Below, one piece after another: positions 35,019 through 45,545 of a stretch of DNA of 64,000 nucleotides (its first letter is position 1; every line of letters starts with the position of its first letter). The translations under genes were made by a program, and so were the position numbers. This DNA comes from Chitiniphilus purpureus. GTDB taxonomy: Bacteria > Pseudomonadota > Gammaproteobacteria > Burkholderiales > Chitinibacteraceae. The stretch covers positions 2,627,501 through 2,691,500 of the forward strand of contig NZ_CP106753.1 of NCBI RefSeq assembly GCF_025642115.1. Reading direction: 5' to 3'. A model generated the notes under the pieces. It worked only from the letters and a program-made list of their open reading frames with translations, made no database searches and was not told where the DNA came from.

Positions 35019-37394
35019 CTAGCGTTGTCCGGAAAGATAAAGCCAGGTCTCGACCACTGTATCGGGGTTGAGCGAGATCGTCTCTATGCCCTCCTCGACC
35101 AGCCATTGCGCGAAGTCCGGATGGTCGCTCGGCCCCTGGCCGCAGATGCCCACGTACTTGCCCTGGGCACGGCACGCCTTGATCGCCATCGACAGCATGG
35201 CCTTGACCGCCGCGTTGCGCTCGTCGAAGTTGACCGCCACCGGGCCGCCCGAGTCACGGTCGATGCCCAGCGTCAGCTGGGTCATGTCGTTGGAGCCGAT
35301 CGAAAAGCCGTCGAAGTGCTGCAGGAAGGCATCGGCCAGCACCGCGTTGGCGGGAATCTCGCACATCATGATCACGCGCAGGCCGTTCTCGCCGCGCTTG
35401 AGCCCGTTCCCGGCCAGCAACGCGATGACATCGGCCGCCTCCTGCACCGTGCGCACGAATGGGATCATCACCTCCACGTTGGTCAGCCCCATGCCGTCGC
35501 GCACCTTCTTCATCGCGCGGCATTCCAGTTCGAAGCAATCGCGAAAACTCGCGTCCACATAGCGGGCGGCGCCGCGAAAGCCGATCATCGGGTTCTCTTC
35601 GTGCGGCTCGTACATCGGCCCGCCCAACAGGTTGGCGTATTCGTTCGACTTGAAGTCCGACAGCCGCACGATCACCTTCTTGGGCCAGAACGCGGCGGCC
35701 AGCGTGGCGATGCCCTCGGCCAGCTTGTCGACATAGAAATCCACGGCCGAGCGGTAGCCCGCCATACGCTCCTCGACCTGGCCCTTGAGCTCGGCCGGCA
35801 GGTTGGGATAAGCGAGCAGCGCCTTGGGGTGCACACCGATCATGCGGTTGATGATGAACTCCAGCCGCGCCAGGCCCACGCCGTCATTGGGCAATTGGCA
35901 GAACTCGAACGCCAGCTCCGGATTGCCGACATTCATCATCAGCTTCACCGGCGGCGTGGGCATGCGTTCGAGCGCCACGTCCTGCCGCTCGAAGCCGAGC
36001 AGCCCTTCGTACACCTGCCCGGTATCGCCCTCGGCGCAGCTCACGGTCACGAGATCGCCATCGCGCAGCACCTGGGTGGCGTCGCCGCAGCCGACCACGG
36101 CGGGGATGCCCAGCTCGCGCGCGATGATCGCGGCGTGGCAGGTGCGTCCGCCACGGTCGGTGACGATGGCGGCGGCACGCTTCATCACCGGTTCCCAGTC
36201 CGGATCGGTCATGTCGGACACCAGCACGTCGCCCGGGGCCACCTGATCCATTTCCGACACGTCGCGGATCACCCGCACCCTGCCCTGGCCTATCCGCTGC
36301 CCGATCGCCCGCCCACTGGTGCGCACCTCGCCCTTTTCCTTGAGCCGGAACTTCGAAAGCTTGTCGGCGCTGGACTCCTGTGATTTCACTGTCTCGGGGC
36401 GCGCCTGCAGGATATACAACTCGCCGTCCACGCCATCGCGGCCCCATTCGATATCCATCGGCCGGCCATAGTGCTCCTCGATGATCAGCGCGTAGCGTGC
36501 CAGCGTCTCGACCTCGGCGTCGCTGATCGAGAACTGGCGGCGCTGCTCGAACGGCACCGTCACTGTCTTGACCGAATGCCCGGCGCGGGCTTCGCTGTCG
36601 AACACCATCTGCAGCGCCTTGGCGCCCAGGTGCTTGCGCACGATCGCCGGCCGGCCGGCGCGCAGCGTGGGCTTGTGCACGTAGAACTCGTCCGGGTTGA
36701 CCGCACCCTGCACCACGGTTTCGCCGAGCCCATACGAGGCGGTGACGAACACCACCTGGTCGAAGCCCGTTTCGGTATCCATCGAGAACATCACCCCGGC
36801 CGCCCCCAGATCGGAACGCACCATGCGCTGTACCCCGGCCGACAGGGCCACCAGCTTGTGATCGAACCCTTTGTGCACGCGATAGGCGATGGCGCGGTCA
36901 TTGTAGAGCGAGGCGAACACCGCCTTGATCGCATGCAGCACGTTGTCGATGCCGGCGATGTTGAGGAAGGTTTCCTGCTGCCCGGCGAATGACGCATCGG
37001 GCAGATCCTCCGCGGTGGCCGACGAGCGCACCGCCACGGTGACTGTGTCGCCCAGCGCGGCGTAATGTGCGCGGATCGCGGCTTCCAGTGCCGGCGGAAA
37101 CGGCGTGGCAAGGATCTGTGCGCGGATCGCCTCACCTGCCTGGGCAAGTGCCTTGACGTTGTCCACGTCGAGCGTGGCCAGCAGCTGATCGATACGCTGC
37201 GCCAGCCCCTGGTGGGCCAGGAATTCGCGATACGCCTCGGCCGCCGTGGCAAAGCCACCCGGTACGCGCACGCCCTTGGCGTGCAGCTCGGAAATCATCT
37301 CGCCAAGCGAGGCGTTCTTGCCGCCGACGCGCTCCACATCGCTCATGCGCAGCCGGGAAAGATCGATCACATAACCTGCTGGGGTCGCGTTCAT
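35019..37394 (-). CDS. ppsA: Phosphoenolpyruvate synthase (pyruvate, water dikinase)
   Basis: A 791-aa gluconeogenic enzyme that converts pyruvate and ATP to PEP, AMP and phosphate. The N-terminal ATP-binding domain starts [20 protein letters not shown]. The phosphohistidine domain carries the catalytic His in [15 protein letters not shown], and the C-terminal PEP-binding barrel ends in the [17 protein letters not shown] region. An AGAGG Shine-Dalgarno precedes ATG 37394. Divergent from ppsR, whose product controls it by ADP-dependent phosphorylation. Gluconeogenic PEP synthesis is consistent with growth on fatty acids using the nearby fad genes. Confidence 0.97.
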   Translation of the reverse strand: MNATPAGYVIDLSRLRMSDVERVGGKNASLGEMISELHAKGVRVPGGFATAAEAYREFLAHQGLAQRIDQLLATLDVDNVKALAQAGEAIRAQILATPFPPALEAAIRAHYAALGDTVTVAVRSSATAEDLPDASFAGQQETFLNIAGIDNVLHAIKAVFASLYNDRAIAYRVHKGFDHKLVALSAGVQRMVRSDLGAAGVMFSMDTETGFDQVVFVTASYGLGETVVQGAVNPDEFYVHKPTLRAGRPAIVRKHLGAKALQMVFDSEARAGHSVKTVTVPFEQRRQFSISDAEVETLARYALIIEEHYGRPMDIEWGRDGVDGELYILQARPETVKSQESSADKLSKFRLKEKGEVRTSGRAIGQRIGQGRVRVIRDVSEMDQVAPGDVLVSDMTDPDWEPVMKRAAAIVTDRGGRTCHAAIIARELGIPAVVGCGDATQVLRDGDLVTVSCAEGDTGQVYEGLLGFERQDVALERMPTPPVKLMMNVGNPELAFEFCQLPNDGVGLARLEFIINRMIGVHPKALLAYPNLPAELKGQVEERMAGYRSAVDFYVDKLAEGIATLAAAFWPKKVIVRLSDFKSNEYANLLGGPMYEPHEENPMIGFRGAARYVDASFRDCFELECRAMKKVRDGMGLTNVEVMIPFVRTVQEAADVIALLAGNGLKRGENGLRVIMMCEIPANAVLADAFLQHFDGFSIGSNDMTQLTLGIDRDSGGPVAVNFDERNAAVKAMLSMAIKACRAQGKYVGICGQGPSDHPDFAQWLVEEGIETISLNPDTVVETWLYLSGQR

Positions 37395-37456
37395 CGCGGG
37401 CCTCTGGTGCGTTGCAAAAGATGCGATTCCATTCTAGGAACTAAGGCCAATGCGCC

Positions 37457-37474
37457 TAGTGGGGTAATCCACTA
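37457..37474. promoter_or_regulatory. Inverted repeat in the ppsA/ppsR intergenic region
   Basis: TAGTGG-GGTAAT-CCACTA, a perfect six-base inverted repeat about 63 bases upstream of ppsA. TAGAAT at about 37436-37431 on the minus strand could be a -10 box for ppsA, which would place the repeat upstream of or over its -35 region. The regulator is unknown. Confidence 0.4.
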
Positions 37475-37625
37475 TCAATAATCGTCATGGAACCCGCATG
37501 GGATCGATTTGTTGGGTCATGCAGATTTGAAACGCCGGCGTCGGGGATATTCCGTAATGGCAGTTCCCGGACAGCCTTTTATGCTGCTGCAATTTGTGCA
37601 GTGCAAACCCGACCTGGAGTGAACC

Positions 37626-38444
37626 ATGCCCCGCACCGCCTTCTTCGTCTCCGATCGCACCGGCCTTACGTCGGAAATGCTGGGGCACACGCTGTTGACG
37701 CAATTCGAGGACGTCAATTTCCGCCGGATCACCCTGCCCTTCGTCGATACCCGGGAAAAGGCCCTGGAGGCGGTGGAGAAGATCCGGCAACAGGCCATCA
37801 CCGACCAATGCCGCCCGCTGGTGTTCTGCACCATGATCGACAATGACCTGCGCGCGATATTCCAGTTCGAAGAAGGCTTCACGCTCAATTTCTTCGAGGC
37901 ATTCATCGGGCCGCTGGAACAGGAATTGGGCCGCAAGTCGTCGCATACCGTCGGTAAATCACACGGCATCGCCAATTTCGAGGAATACAAGAACCGGATC
38001 GATGCCGTGAATTTTTCGCTCAGCCATGACGACGGCGTGATGCCACGCGATCTGGCCGAAGCGGACGTGATCCTGATCGGCGTCTCCCGCTCGGGCAAGA
38101 CGCCCACCTGCCTGTACCTTGCGCTGCAATTCGGCATCAAGGCGGCCAACTACCCGCTCACGCCCGAGGATTTCGGCAACCATACCCTGCCCAAGCTGCT
38201 GCTGCCCTACCGCAACAAGCTCTTCGGCTTGACCATCGACCCCGAGCGGCTCTCGCAGATCCGGCAGGAACGCAAACCGGGCAGCAAATACTCCTCGCTG
38301 GAGAACTGCCAGTTCGAGACCGAGGAAGCCGCAGCGCTGATGCGGCACGTGGGCGTGCCTTATCTGAACACCACCACCCTGTCGATCGAGGAACTGGCCA
38401 CCACCATCATGCACCGTACCGGTCTGGTACGGCGGGTGTACTGA
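37626..38444 (+). CDS. ppsR: PEP synthase regulatory protein (bifunctional kinase/pyrophosphorylase)
   Basis: A 272-aa DUF299-family protein that inactivates PEP synthase by ADP-dependent phosphorylation of a threonine and reactivates it by phosphorolysis. The N-terminus is [20 protein letters not shown], and the P-loop [10 protein letters not shown] sits near residue 155. A GGAG Shine-Dalgarno precedes ATG 37626. The divergent pairing with ppsA is the classic arrangement and supports the substrate assignment. Confidence 0.96.
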   Translation: MPRTAFFVSDRTGLTSEMLGHTLLTQFEDVNFRRITLPFVDTREKALEAVEKIRQQAITDQCRPLVFCTMIDNDLRAIFQFEEGFTLNFFEAFIGPLEQELGRKSSHTVGKSHGIANFEEYKNRIDAVNFSLSHDDGVMPRDLAEADVILIGVSRSGKTPTCLYLALQFGIKAANYPLTPEDFGNHTLPKLLLPYRNKLFGLTIDPERLSQIRQERKPGSKYSSLENCQFETEEAAALMRHVGVPYLNTTTLSIEELATTIMHRTGLVRRVY

Positions 38445-38608
38445 GGCGGCGCTGCGGCGGAGCGGCCCGGCTGGGCCGCGCAACGGCCATCGCCGCATCA
38501 AACGCCGTGAAGGCAATGCCGGGCTTGCATCGCAGCGGCACGTCGCTTGCTGGGACGCGCCGACCTTCCGTGCGCTCCGTGGCGATGCCCTTGCCGGCCC
38601 GGACCCTG

Positions 38609-38636
38609 TTCACAGGCCCGAACCAGACGTTAAACT
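38609..38636 (+). promoter_or_regulatory. Possible minCDE promoter
   Basis: -35 TTCACA (38609-38614), 16-base spacer, -10 TAAACT (38631-38636), ending 30 bases before minC. The hexamers match the consensus at five and four of six positions. Confidence 0.4.
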
Positions 38637-38666
38637 CTCGCCTTTGCGACCCGCCCCGCGTTTGTC

Positions 38667-39371
38667 ATGCCCGCACCCACCGATACGCCGGCCGTCTTCG
38701 ATTTCAAGAGTCAATCACTCAAACTGCTGTCGTTCGTGCCGGCCACCCTCGATTGCGGGAAGCTGGAAGCCGCGTTGCGCGCCAAGCTTGGCGACGGTGA
38801 ACACATGCTGAGCGGCGAGCAGCTGATCGTGGACTTCGACACTCTGCCCAGCATGCCCAGCGCGCTCGAAATCACCGCATTGATACGCCTGCTCGGCCAG
38901 TTCGGCCTCAAGGCGGTCGCGGCGCGTGGCGGCAACGATGCACAGCGGGCGGCGGCGCGTGACGCCGGGCTGGTGGTGCTTGCGAACGAGACGGCGCCAG
39001 CGATACCGCCCAGCGTCAGGACACCCGAGCGGCCGGTGCCGGCCATGGTGGTGAACCGTCCGGTACGGACCGGCCAGCAGGTCTATGCGCGCGGTGGTGA
39101 TCTGGTGGTGTTGGCCCTGGTCTCGGCGGGTGCCGAGGTGATCGCCGACGGCAATATCCATGTCTATGCCCCGCTGCGCGGCCGCGCGCTCGCCGGTGCG
39201 CGCGGCGATGCCGGCGCGCGTGTCTTCACCACCTGCCTCGAAGCCGAGCTGGTGTCGATCAACGGCGTATACCGGACCCTGGACGAGGGCCTGCCCGCAT
39301 CGCTCAAGGCGAAACCTGCGCAGGTGCGGCTCGACCAGGACAAGCTGGTGATCGAGGCGCTCGGCGGCTAG
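38667..39371 (+). CDS. minC: Septum site-determining protein MinC
   Basis: A 234-aa inhibitor of FtsZ ring assembly. The N-terminal domain spans about residues 1-105 ([19 protein letters not shown]). A proline-rich linker and the C-terminal beta-helix follow ([22 protein letters not shown]), which binds MinD. It is the first gene of minCDE; 69 bases separate it from minD. Confidence 0.95.
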   Translation: MPAPTDTPAVFDFKSQSLKLLSFVPATLDCGKLEAALRAKLGDGEHMLSGEQLIVDFDTLPSMPSALEITALIRLLGQFGLKAVAARGGNDAQRAAARDAGLVVLANETAPAIPPSVRTPERPVPAMVVNRPVRTGQQVYARGGDLVVLALVSAGAEVIADGNIHVYAPLRGRALAGARGDAGARVFTTCLEAELVSINGVYRTLDEGLPASLKAKPAQVRLDQDKLVIEALGG

Positions 39372-39440
39372 CACCGCACCAACATTGGCGCCCCGCCATC
39401 GCGGAGCGCCGCATTATCGAAGAACCAGAGGATGCACACA

Positions 39441-40250
39441 GTGGCGAAAATCATCGTCGTAACGTCGGGCAAGGGTGGCGTGGGCAAGACCACCACCAGC
39501 GCGAGCTTTGCCTCCGGCCTTGCGCTGCGCGGCTTCAAGACCGCCGTGATCGATTTCGACGTCGGCCTGCGCAACCTTGACCTCATCATGGGTTGCGAGC
39601 GCCGTGTGGTGTATGACCTGATCAATGTGATCCAGGGCGAAGCCACACTGCGCCAGGCGCTGATCAAGGACAAACACTGCGACAACCTGTTCATCCTGCC
39701 CGCCTCGCAGACCCGCGACAAGGAAGCCCTCACCCGCGACGGCGTGGAAAACGTGATCAAGGAGCTGATCCACGACGGTTTCGACTACATCGTCTGCGAC
39801 AGCCCGGCCGGCATCGAGTCAGGCGCGTTGATGGCCGCCTATTTCGCCGACGAGGCGCTGATCGTCACCAATCCGGAAGTCAGTTCGGTGCGTGACTCGG
39901 ACCGCATCATCGGCATCCTGGACGCCAAGTCGCGCAAGGCCGAGGAAGGCGGCACGGTCAAGACCCATCTCCTGATCACCCGCTACTCGCCGAAGCGGGT
40001 CGATTCGGGCGAGATGCTCTCGCTCGACGACGTGCAGCATCTGTTGCGCATCCCACTGATCGGCGTGATCCCGGAATCCGAGACCGTGCTGCAGGCGTCC
40101 AACGCCGGTACGCCGGCCATCCATCTGGCCGGCACCGATGTGTCCGAAGCGTACAAGGACGTGGTGGGCCGCTTTCTGGGCGAGGACAAGCCACTGCGCT
40201 TCATCGAGGCGCCGAAAACGCCGTTCTGGAAACGGCTGTTCGGAGGTTGA
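39441..40250 (+). CDS. minD: Septum site-determining ATPase MinD
   Basis: A 269-aa ParA-like ATPase that recruits MinC to the membrane and oscillates with MinE. The deviant Walker A GKGGVGKT lies at residues 10-17, and the C-terminus is the amphipathic membrane-targeting helix (FWKRLFGG). I chose GTG at 39441 over the in-frame ATG at 39432: the Shine-Dalgarno CAGAGG (39426-39431) is nine bases from the GTG but abuts the ATG, and the GTG start gives the standard MAKIIVVTSGKGG N-terminus. Confidence 0.96.
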   Translation: MAKIIVVTSGKGGVGKTTTSASFASGLALRGFKTAVIDFDVGLRNLDLIMGCERRVVYDLINVIQGEATLRQALIKDKHCDNLFILPASQTRDKEALTRDGVENVIKELIHDGFDYIVCDSPAGIESGALMAAYFADEALIVTNPEVSSVRDSDRIIGILDAKSRKAEEGGTVKTHLLITRYSPKRVDSGEMLSLDDVQHLLRIPLIGVIPESETVLQASNAGTPAIHLAGTDVSEAYKDVVGRFLGEDKPLRFIEAPKTPFWKRLFGG

Positions 40251-40253
40251 TGC

Positions 40254-40514
40254 ATGTCGATTCTGAGTTACTTCTTCGGAGAGAAGAAAAAGAGCGCCTC
40301 GGTGGCACGCGAACGGTTGCAGATCATCCTCGCGCATGAACGCGCCGGACGCGATGCACCCGACTACCTGCCGGCGCTGCAGAAGGAGCTGGTCGAGGTG
40401 ATTTCCAAGTACGTGGCCATCAATCCGGACGACATCAAGGTGCACCTGGACAAGAAGGACGACTTCGAAGTGCTGGAAGTCAACATCGTGCTCCCCGAAC
40501 CGAACAAGCGCTAG
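40254..40514 (+). CDS. minE: Cell division topological specificity factor MinE
   Basis: An 86-aa MinE. The N-terminal membrane and MinD-binding part ([23 protein letters not shown]) is followed by the dimerisation domain. GGAGG lies seven bases before the ATG and overlaps the minD 3' end, so translation of minD and minE is tightly linked. Confidence 0.96.
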   Translation: MSILSYFFGEKKKSASVARERLQIILAHERAGRDAPDYLPALQKELVEVISKYVAINPDDIKVHLDKKDDFEVLEVNIVLPEPNKR

Positions 40515-40576
40515 ACCGATCCATTGCCGCTGCGCCGACAAAAGCCCCGTGCTTTCCAGGCACTCTGGACCCGCCC

Positions 40577-41383
40577 ATGCCGATTACCATCAAGACTGCC
40601 GAAGACATTGCCAGGATGCGCGTTGCCGGCCGCCTCGCCTCCGAGGTGCTCGACTATCTCACCCCGTATGTGAAGCCCGGGGTGACCACCGCCGAGCTGA
40701 ACCGGCTGGGCCATGACTACATGGTCAACGTGCAGGGCACGGTGCCGGCCACGCTCAACTACACCCCGCCCGGCCACACCCCCTACCCGGCCTCGCTGTG
40801 CACGTCGGTGAACCAGGTGGTCTGCCATGGCATCCCGAACGACAAGCCGCTCAGGAACGGCGATGTGCTCAACATCGACATCACCGTGATCAAGGATGGC
40901 TACCACGGCGACACCAGCCGGATGTTCATCGTCGGGGAAGCGGCCAGCCACGCCCGGCGGCTGATCCAGGTCACCTTCGACTGCATGTGGCTCGGCATCG
41001 AGCAGGTGCGCCCCGGTGCGCACCTGGGCGACATCGGCGCCGCGATCCAGAGATACGCCGAGAAGGCGGGCTACTCGGTGGTGCGCGAGTTCTGCGGCCA
41101 CGGCATCGGCCAAGTGTTCCACGAGGAGCCGCAGGTGCTGCACTACGGCCGGCCCGGCAGCGGGGTCGAGCTCAAGCCGGGCATGATCTTCACCATTGAG
41201 CCGATGATCAATGCCGGCCGCCGCGAGATCAAGGGCATGCCCGACGGCTGGACCATCGTCACCAAGGACCGCTCGCTGTCGGCGCAGTGGGAACATACCG
41301 TGCTGGTCACCGAGACCGGCTACGAAGTGCTGACGCAATCGGCCGGTTCGCTGCCGTGCCCGGCGCACTGGCTGCTGGGATGA
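40577..41383 (+). CDS. map: Methionine aminopeptidase type I
   Basis: A 268-aa enzyme that removes the N-terminal Met from nascent proteins. Metal ligands are visible in NIDITV and GDTS (two Asp), CGHGIGQVFHEEP (His), TIEPM (Glu) and EHTVLVT (Glu), at positions about four residues beyond the E. coli numbering. It is followed after 31 bases by glnD, a common betaproteobacterial order. Confidence 0.96.
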   Translation: MPITIKTAEDIARMRVAGRLASEVLDYLTPYVKPGVTTAELNRLGHDYMVNVQGTVPATLNYTPPGHTPYPASLCTSVNQVVCHGIPNDKPLRNGDVLNIDITVIKDGYHGDTSRMFIVGEAASHARRLIQVTFDCMWLGIEQVRPGAHLGDIGAAIQRYAEKAGYSVVREFCGHGIGQVFHEEPQVLHYGRPGSGVELKPGMIFTIEPMINAGRREIKGMPDGWTIVTKDRSLSAQWEHTVLVTETGYEVLTQSAGSLPCPAHWLLG

Positions 41384-41414
41384 GCGTGACGGCACGGCGC
41401 TGAGGCGGCACGGC

Positions 41415-44012
41415 GTGGACCCCGGCAGCCCTGGCCCCACCACCGCACAGGCCCCGCTGCGCTCGCTGGCAGTGCTGCGTGAAGCGCATGTCTCGGCCAA
41501 GCAGGCACTGATGCAGGCCTGCGGCGATCCACGGCTGTCGGCACCGCTGCTGCGCCGGCTGGCGCGGCTGACCGACCGCACGCTGGCGGAACTGTGGGGA
41601 CGCCACCGTTTTCCCGCCGAAACACTGCTGGTGGCGGTGGGCGGCTACGGGCGCGGCGAGCTGTATCCGTTCTCCGACGTGGATCTTTTGATCCTGCTGC
41701 CCGACACCCCGTCGCCGGCCTTGCTCGAAGAGCTGGAAGTGCTGGTCGGCGAGCTGTGGGACATCGGTCTGGAGGTCGGGCATGCGGTGCGGACCGTTGC
41801 CGACTGCCTGGCCGAGGCGGAAAAGGACATCACGGTGCAGACCGCACTGATCGAGGCACGCCGGGTCGCCGGCGACCGTGCACGCTTCGACGACTTCCTC
41901 GCCGCGGTGCTGCGCCACGTCGATCCCAAGAATTTCTTCGAAGCCAAGCTGCTGGAGCAGCAGGCGCGCTACGGCAAGTTCCAGAACGCCACCTACAAGC
42001 TCGAACCCAATATCAAGGAAGCGCCGGGCGGGCTGCGCGACCTGCATCTGGTCGGCTGGATCGCAGCGGCGCTGGGCCTGGGGCGTGACTGGCGCGCGCT
42101 GGCCGCGCAAGGGTTGCTGACCGGAGAGGAAAGCCTCAAGCTGCGCCGCGCCGAGCGGGTGTTGCGCACCTACCGCATCCAGCTGCACCGGCTCGCCCGG
42201 CGGCGGGAGGACCGCATCCTGTTCGACCACCAGAACCGGCTGGCGCAGGACTTCGGCTTCACCGATGACCATTTCAACCGCGCCAGCGAGCAGCTGATGG
42301 CCCACTACTACCGCGCCGCGCGGGTGGTTGGCCAGCTCACGCCCCTGCTGGTGCAGGCGCTGCGCAACCGGATCTATTCGCAGGTGGGCGCCGAGCTGGT
42401 CGCGCTGAACCCGCGCTTCAATCTGCGCGGCGGCCAATTGGAGATCGCCGCGCCGGACACCTTCCAGCGCAATCCGTCGGCCATCCTGGAATTGTTCCTG
42501 CTGACCGAGCGTGAACGGGCGATCACCGACATTGCGCCGGAAACGCTGCGCGCGCTGTGGCACGCCCGGCCGCTGATCGATGAACGTTTTCGTGCCGATC
42601 CGGCCAACCAGGCATTGTTCGTCCAGTTGTTCCGCGAGCCACGCGGCCTGACCCGCGCGCTGCGCCGGATGAACCAGTACGGCGTGCTCGGCCGCTACAT
42701 CCCGGAATTCGGCCAGCTCGTGGGGCGGATGCAGCACGATCTCTTCCACGTGTACACGGTGGACGAGCACACGCTGATGGTGGTGCGCAACATGCGCCGC
42801 TTCGCGGTGCCGGCATTCACCCATGAATACCCGCTGTGCTCGCGGCTGATCGAAGAGTTCGAGCGGCCCGAGGTGCTGTACCTTGCTGCGCTGTTCCACG
42901 ATATCGGCAAGGGGCGCGGCGGCGATCATTCGGCCCTCGGCGCCCAGATCGCCGAAGGCTTCTGCACGCGCCATCCGCTTGCACCGGAGGATGCCGCGCT
43001 GCTGCCCTGGCTGGTCGCCCAGCACCTGACGATGTCGCACGTGGCGCAGAAGCAGGATGTCTATGACCCCGAAGTGGTGGCGGCCTTTGCCGCCAAGGTC
43101 GGCACACCGCGTCGGCTCACCGCGCTGTACCTGCTGACCGTGGCCGACATCCGCGGCACCAGCCCCAAGGTATGGAACGCCTGGAAGGCCAAGCTGCTCG
43201 AGGATCTGTACCACGCCACGCTGCGCTATCTGCGCGAGCGCAACCTTGACACACACTCCTGGCTGGAAGCGCGCAAGGAAGAGGCGCTGCGGCGGCTACG
43301 GCTCTATGGGTTGCGCCCGGATGCCCACGAGGCCCTGTGGCGCGAGCTCGATACGGTGTATTTCCTGCGCCACGACGCCCGCGAGATCGCCTGGCAGACC
43401 CGGCAGCTCTACGGCCGGGTGCATACCCCGGCGCCGGTGGCGCGTGCCAGGCTGTCCGAATCCGGCGAAGGGCTGCAGGTGCTGGTGTACACGCGCGACG
43501 CCCCCGACCTGTTCGCCCGCATCTGCGCCTTCTTCGAGCGCGCCGGCTACACCATCTTCGATGCCCATGTGCATACCACGCGGCACGGCTATGCGCTCGA
43601 CAGCTTCTATGTGTATATCCCCGACGAGCGCGTGGGCAGCTACCGCGATCTGACCGGCTTCGTCGAGTATGAGCTCGCGCAGGCCATCGCCCAGGACACC
43701 CCGCTGCCGCCACCTGCCAAGGCGCGGGTATCGCGGCAGCAGCGGCATTTCCCGGTGACGCCGCATGTGCTGATCCGTCCGGACGAGCGCGGTCGCTATC
43801 ACATCCTGTCGATCACCGCGGGCGATCGCACCGGCCTGTTGTCCGCCATCGCCCGGGTGCTGGCGGCGCAGCGCATCGATATCCATTCGGCCAAGATCAT
43901 GACGTTGGGCGAGCGGGCCGAGGACAACTTCCTGATCAGTGGTGCCGTGCTGGCGGATGAAACCGCGACCCGGCAGCTCGAAAGCGCGCTGCTGCAGGCG
44001 CTGCAGACCTGA
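41415..44012 (+). CDS. glnD: Bifunctional uridylyltransferase/uridylyl-removing enzyme GlnD
   Basis: An 865-aa nitrogen sensor that uridylylates PII when glutamine is low and removes UMP when it is high. Domains in order: nucleotidyltransferase (GGYGRGELYPFSDVDLLIL, about residue 75), GlnD-specific helical region, HD hydrolase (LFHDIGKGRGGDHS) and two C-terminal ACT domains (LQVLVYTRDAPDLFARI and HILSITAGDRTGLLSAI). The start is a GTG at 41415; no ATG gives a complete nucleotidyltransferase domain, so the precise start is moderately sure. Confidence 0.95.
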   Translation: MDPGSPGPTTAQAPLRSLAVLREAHVSAKQALMQACGDPRLSAPLLRRLARLTDRTLAELWGRHRFPAETLLVAVGGYGRGELYPFSDVDLLILLPDTPSPALLEELEVLVGELWDIGLEVGHAVRTVADCLAEAEKDITVQTALIEARRVAGDRARFDDFLAAVLRHVDPKNFFEAKLLEQQARYGKFQNATYKLEPNIKEAPGGLRDLHLVGWIAAALGLGRDWRALAAQGLLTGEESLKLRRAERVLRTYRIQLHRLARRREDRILFDHQNRLAQDFGFTDDHFNRASEQLMAHYYRAARVVGQLTPLLVQALRNRIYSQVGAELVALNPRFNLRGGQLEIAAPDTFQRNPSAILELFLLTERERAITDIAPETLRALWHARPLIDERFRADPANQALFVQLFREPRGLTRALRRMNQYGVLGRYIPEFGQLVGRMQHDLFHVYTVDEHTLMVVRNMRRFAVPAFTHEYPLCSRLIEEFERPEVLYLAALFHDIGKGRGGDHSALGAQIAEGFCTRHPLAPEDAALLPWLVAQHLTMSHVAQKQDVYDPEVVAAFAAKVGTPRRLTALYLLTVADIRGTSPKVWNAWKAKLLEDLYHATLRYLRERNLDTHSWLEARKEEALRRLRLYGLRPDAHEALWRELDTVYFLRHDAREIAWQTRQLYGRVHTPAPVARARLSESGEGLQVLVYTRDAPDLFARICAFFERAGYTIFDAHVHTTRHGYALDSFYVYIPDERVGSYRDLTGFVEYELAQAIAQDTPLPPPAKARVSRQQRHFPVTPHVLIRPDERGRYHILSITAGDRTGLLSAIARVLAAQRIDIHSAKIMTLGERAEDNFLISGAVLADETATRQLESALLQALQT

Positions 44013-44024
44013 CCCGCCGCGAGG

Positions 44025-45446
44025 CTAGCGTGGCTCGACCGCGCTGGCCGCTGCCATGCTCGGGGCCGGCAGGCGCTCCGCCGCCTGATAGGCCAGATAG
44101 AAGCGGTTGACCGACGAGACGTAGTCCAACAGGCGCTGGCCCACCATCCGCCTGGCCACCAGTTCCACGTTGCCACCCCAGCGGTTCGGGTCCAGCCCCT
44201 CCCGGGCCGCCTGCCGCCGCAGTTGCTGCACCCGCCCTTCGCCGGCGTTGTAAGCGGCGAGCATGAAATAGAGCTGATCATCCTCGGTGATCTCCGAGTG
44301 GGTGAACAGCCTGCGCAGATACGACAGGTAGCGCGCCGCCGCGGTGATGTTGCCCTCGTTGCCGTGCGGGTCCTTCACCCCCATCTTGCGTGCGGTGCTC
44401 GGGTTGACCTGCATCACCCCGGTCGGGCCGTTCTCGCGCTTGACCGCGCGCAGCTTCGATTCGCGCTGGCCGATCGCGGCCAGCAGCAGCCAGTCCATGT
44501 CGTTGGCAGCCGCCACCATCCGGAACACCGGCCCCAGCACCGCCAGGCGGTCGAGTCCCGCGGCCGCCCGCTCGGGAAGCACCGCCCGGCCGTCCACCGG
44601 CAGAAGGCGCTGCGTCTGCGCGGCTGCCTGCGACGCCAGCCGGCCCTTGGCTGCGATGAAGCGGTTCAGCTCGTCCAGCAACTGTGTATGCCGCGGCGAC
44701 ACGGCCCACGCCACCGGCACCGCCTCGTCGACACAGCCGTCCAGCCGCAGGTTGGGCAGGCGCTTCTGCCACAGCTTGAAGACATAGCGGCTGGCCAGCG
44801 TGACCGTGTCGCCACCCGAATTGATCGACAACAGCAGGCTTTCCGCACTGGCACCTTCGACCGCATCCATCACCCGCACCTCGCCGTGCCCGGCCACCAG
44901 GCGGCGTGCGAAACCGGCCTTGGGCAGGGTCAACGGCGTCTCCTGCAGCGCCGACAGATCCGCCAGCGCGGCACGCTCACGATGCCGTACCAGGCACCAG
45001 GCATCGGTGAGGTAGGGTTCGGTGTAGCGCACCAGTTGCGCCACCGAGGGCAGCACCGGCATCAGGCCGGCGGCCATGTCGCCCCGCCCTTCCACCAGTG
45101 CCGCGATCAGCTCGCCCTGCTCGATCGGTACATACAGCACCCGGGTCGGCGGGCGGCTGGCGGGCCGGTTGCGGTTCAGGAAGAGTTCCAATTCGGCGAG
45201 CATGTGCTGCTCGACCCCGTGCGGGGCGCCGTTGCGGAAGAAGAAGGTGCTTGGCCCCTTGGCGACCAGCACCCGCAGACGGCGCGGCGGATTGGCCGGG
45301 TCGTAGTCGCCCTCGGCAAGGTCGGTGGGCCCCTCCAGCTGCGGATGCGCCGCATCGGCGGCGGCAGCCCGTGCGCCCTCGGCCTGCGCGGCAGGACCGG
45401 CCAGCAGCAACGCGGCGGCCATGCAAATGGAATTGACAATACGCAT
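44025..45446 (-). CDS. MltF-like lytic transglycosylase
   Basis: A 473-aa periplasmic murein hydrolase. A signal peptide (MRIVNSICMAAALLLAG) precedes a solute-binding-like domain (RLRVLVAKGPSTFFFRNGAPHG), and a C-terminal SLT domain follows with the catalytic Glu in GQRESKLRAV, then GPTGVMQVNPSTARKMG and LAAYNAGEGRV. This two-part layout is that of MltF. Convergent with glnD with a 12-base gap. Confidence 0.9.
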   Translation of the reverse strand: MRIVNSICMAAALLLAGPAAQAEGARAAAADAAHPQLEGPTDLAEGDYDPANPPRRLRVLVAKGPSTFFFRNGAPHGVEQHMLAELELFLNRNRPASRPPTRVLYVPIEQGELIAALVEGRGDMAAGLMPVLPSVAQLVRYTEPYLTDAWCLVRHRERAALADLSALQETPLTLPKAGFARRLVAGHGEVRVMDAVEGASAESLLLSINSGGDTVTLASRYVFKLWQKRLPNLRLDGCVDEAVPVAWAVSPRHTQLLDELNRFIAAKGRLASQAAAQTQRLLPVDGRAVLPERAAAGLDRLAVLGPVFRMVAAANDMDWLLLAAIGQRESKLRAVKRENGPTGVMQVNPSTARKMGVKDPHGNEGNITAAARYLSYLRRLFTHSEITEDDQLYFMLAAYNAGEGRVQQLRRQAAREGLDPNRWGGNVELVARRMVGQRLLDYVSSVNRFYLAYQAAERLPAPSMAAASAVEPR

Positions 45447-45520
45447 GCGCCGATTCTAGCGGCAAATGCCGCTGCGGTCCCGGCCCTTGTCAGTGACGGT
45501 CGGCAACCGCGCGCCGCAGG

Positions 45521-45526
45521 TATAAT
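45521..45526 (+). promoter_or_regulatory. Consensus -10 box close to the uup start
   Basis: A perfect TATAAT, 20 bases upstream of the first possible uup ATG. No good -35 is present at 16-18 bases. If used, the mRNA would have a leader of only about 12-21 bases and no clear Shine-Dalgarno. Confidence 0.45.
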
Positions 45527-45545
45527 CGCCCGACCTTTCCCTTCC

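Noticed and set aside
33114-36383. Plus-strand open frame of about 1089 codons
   Set aside because: It lies entirely antisense to alaS and ppsA and spans the gap between them; its composition is the mirror of GC-rich codon use, with no recognisable domain.
44223-45545. N-terminal extension of the uup frame
   Set aside because: Antisense to the MltF-like gene; the ABC-F family N-terminus begins at about 45546-45555.
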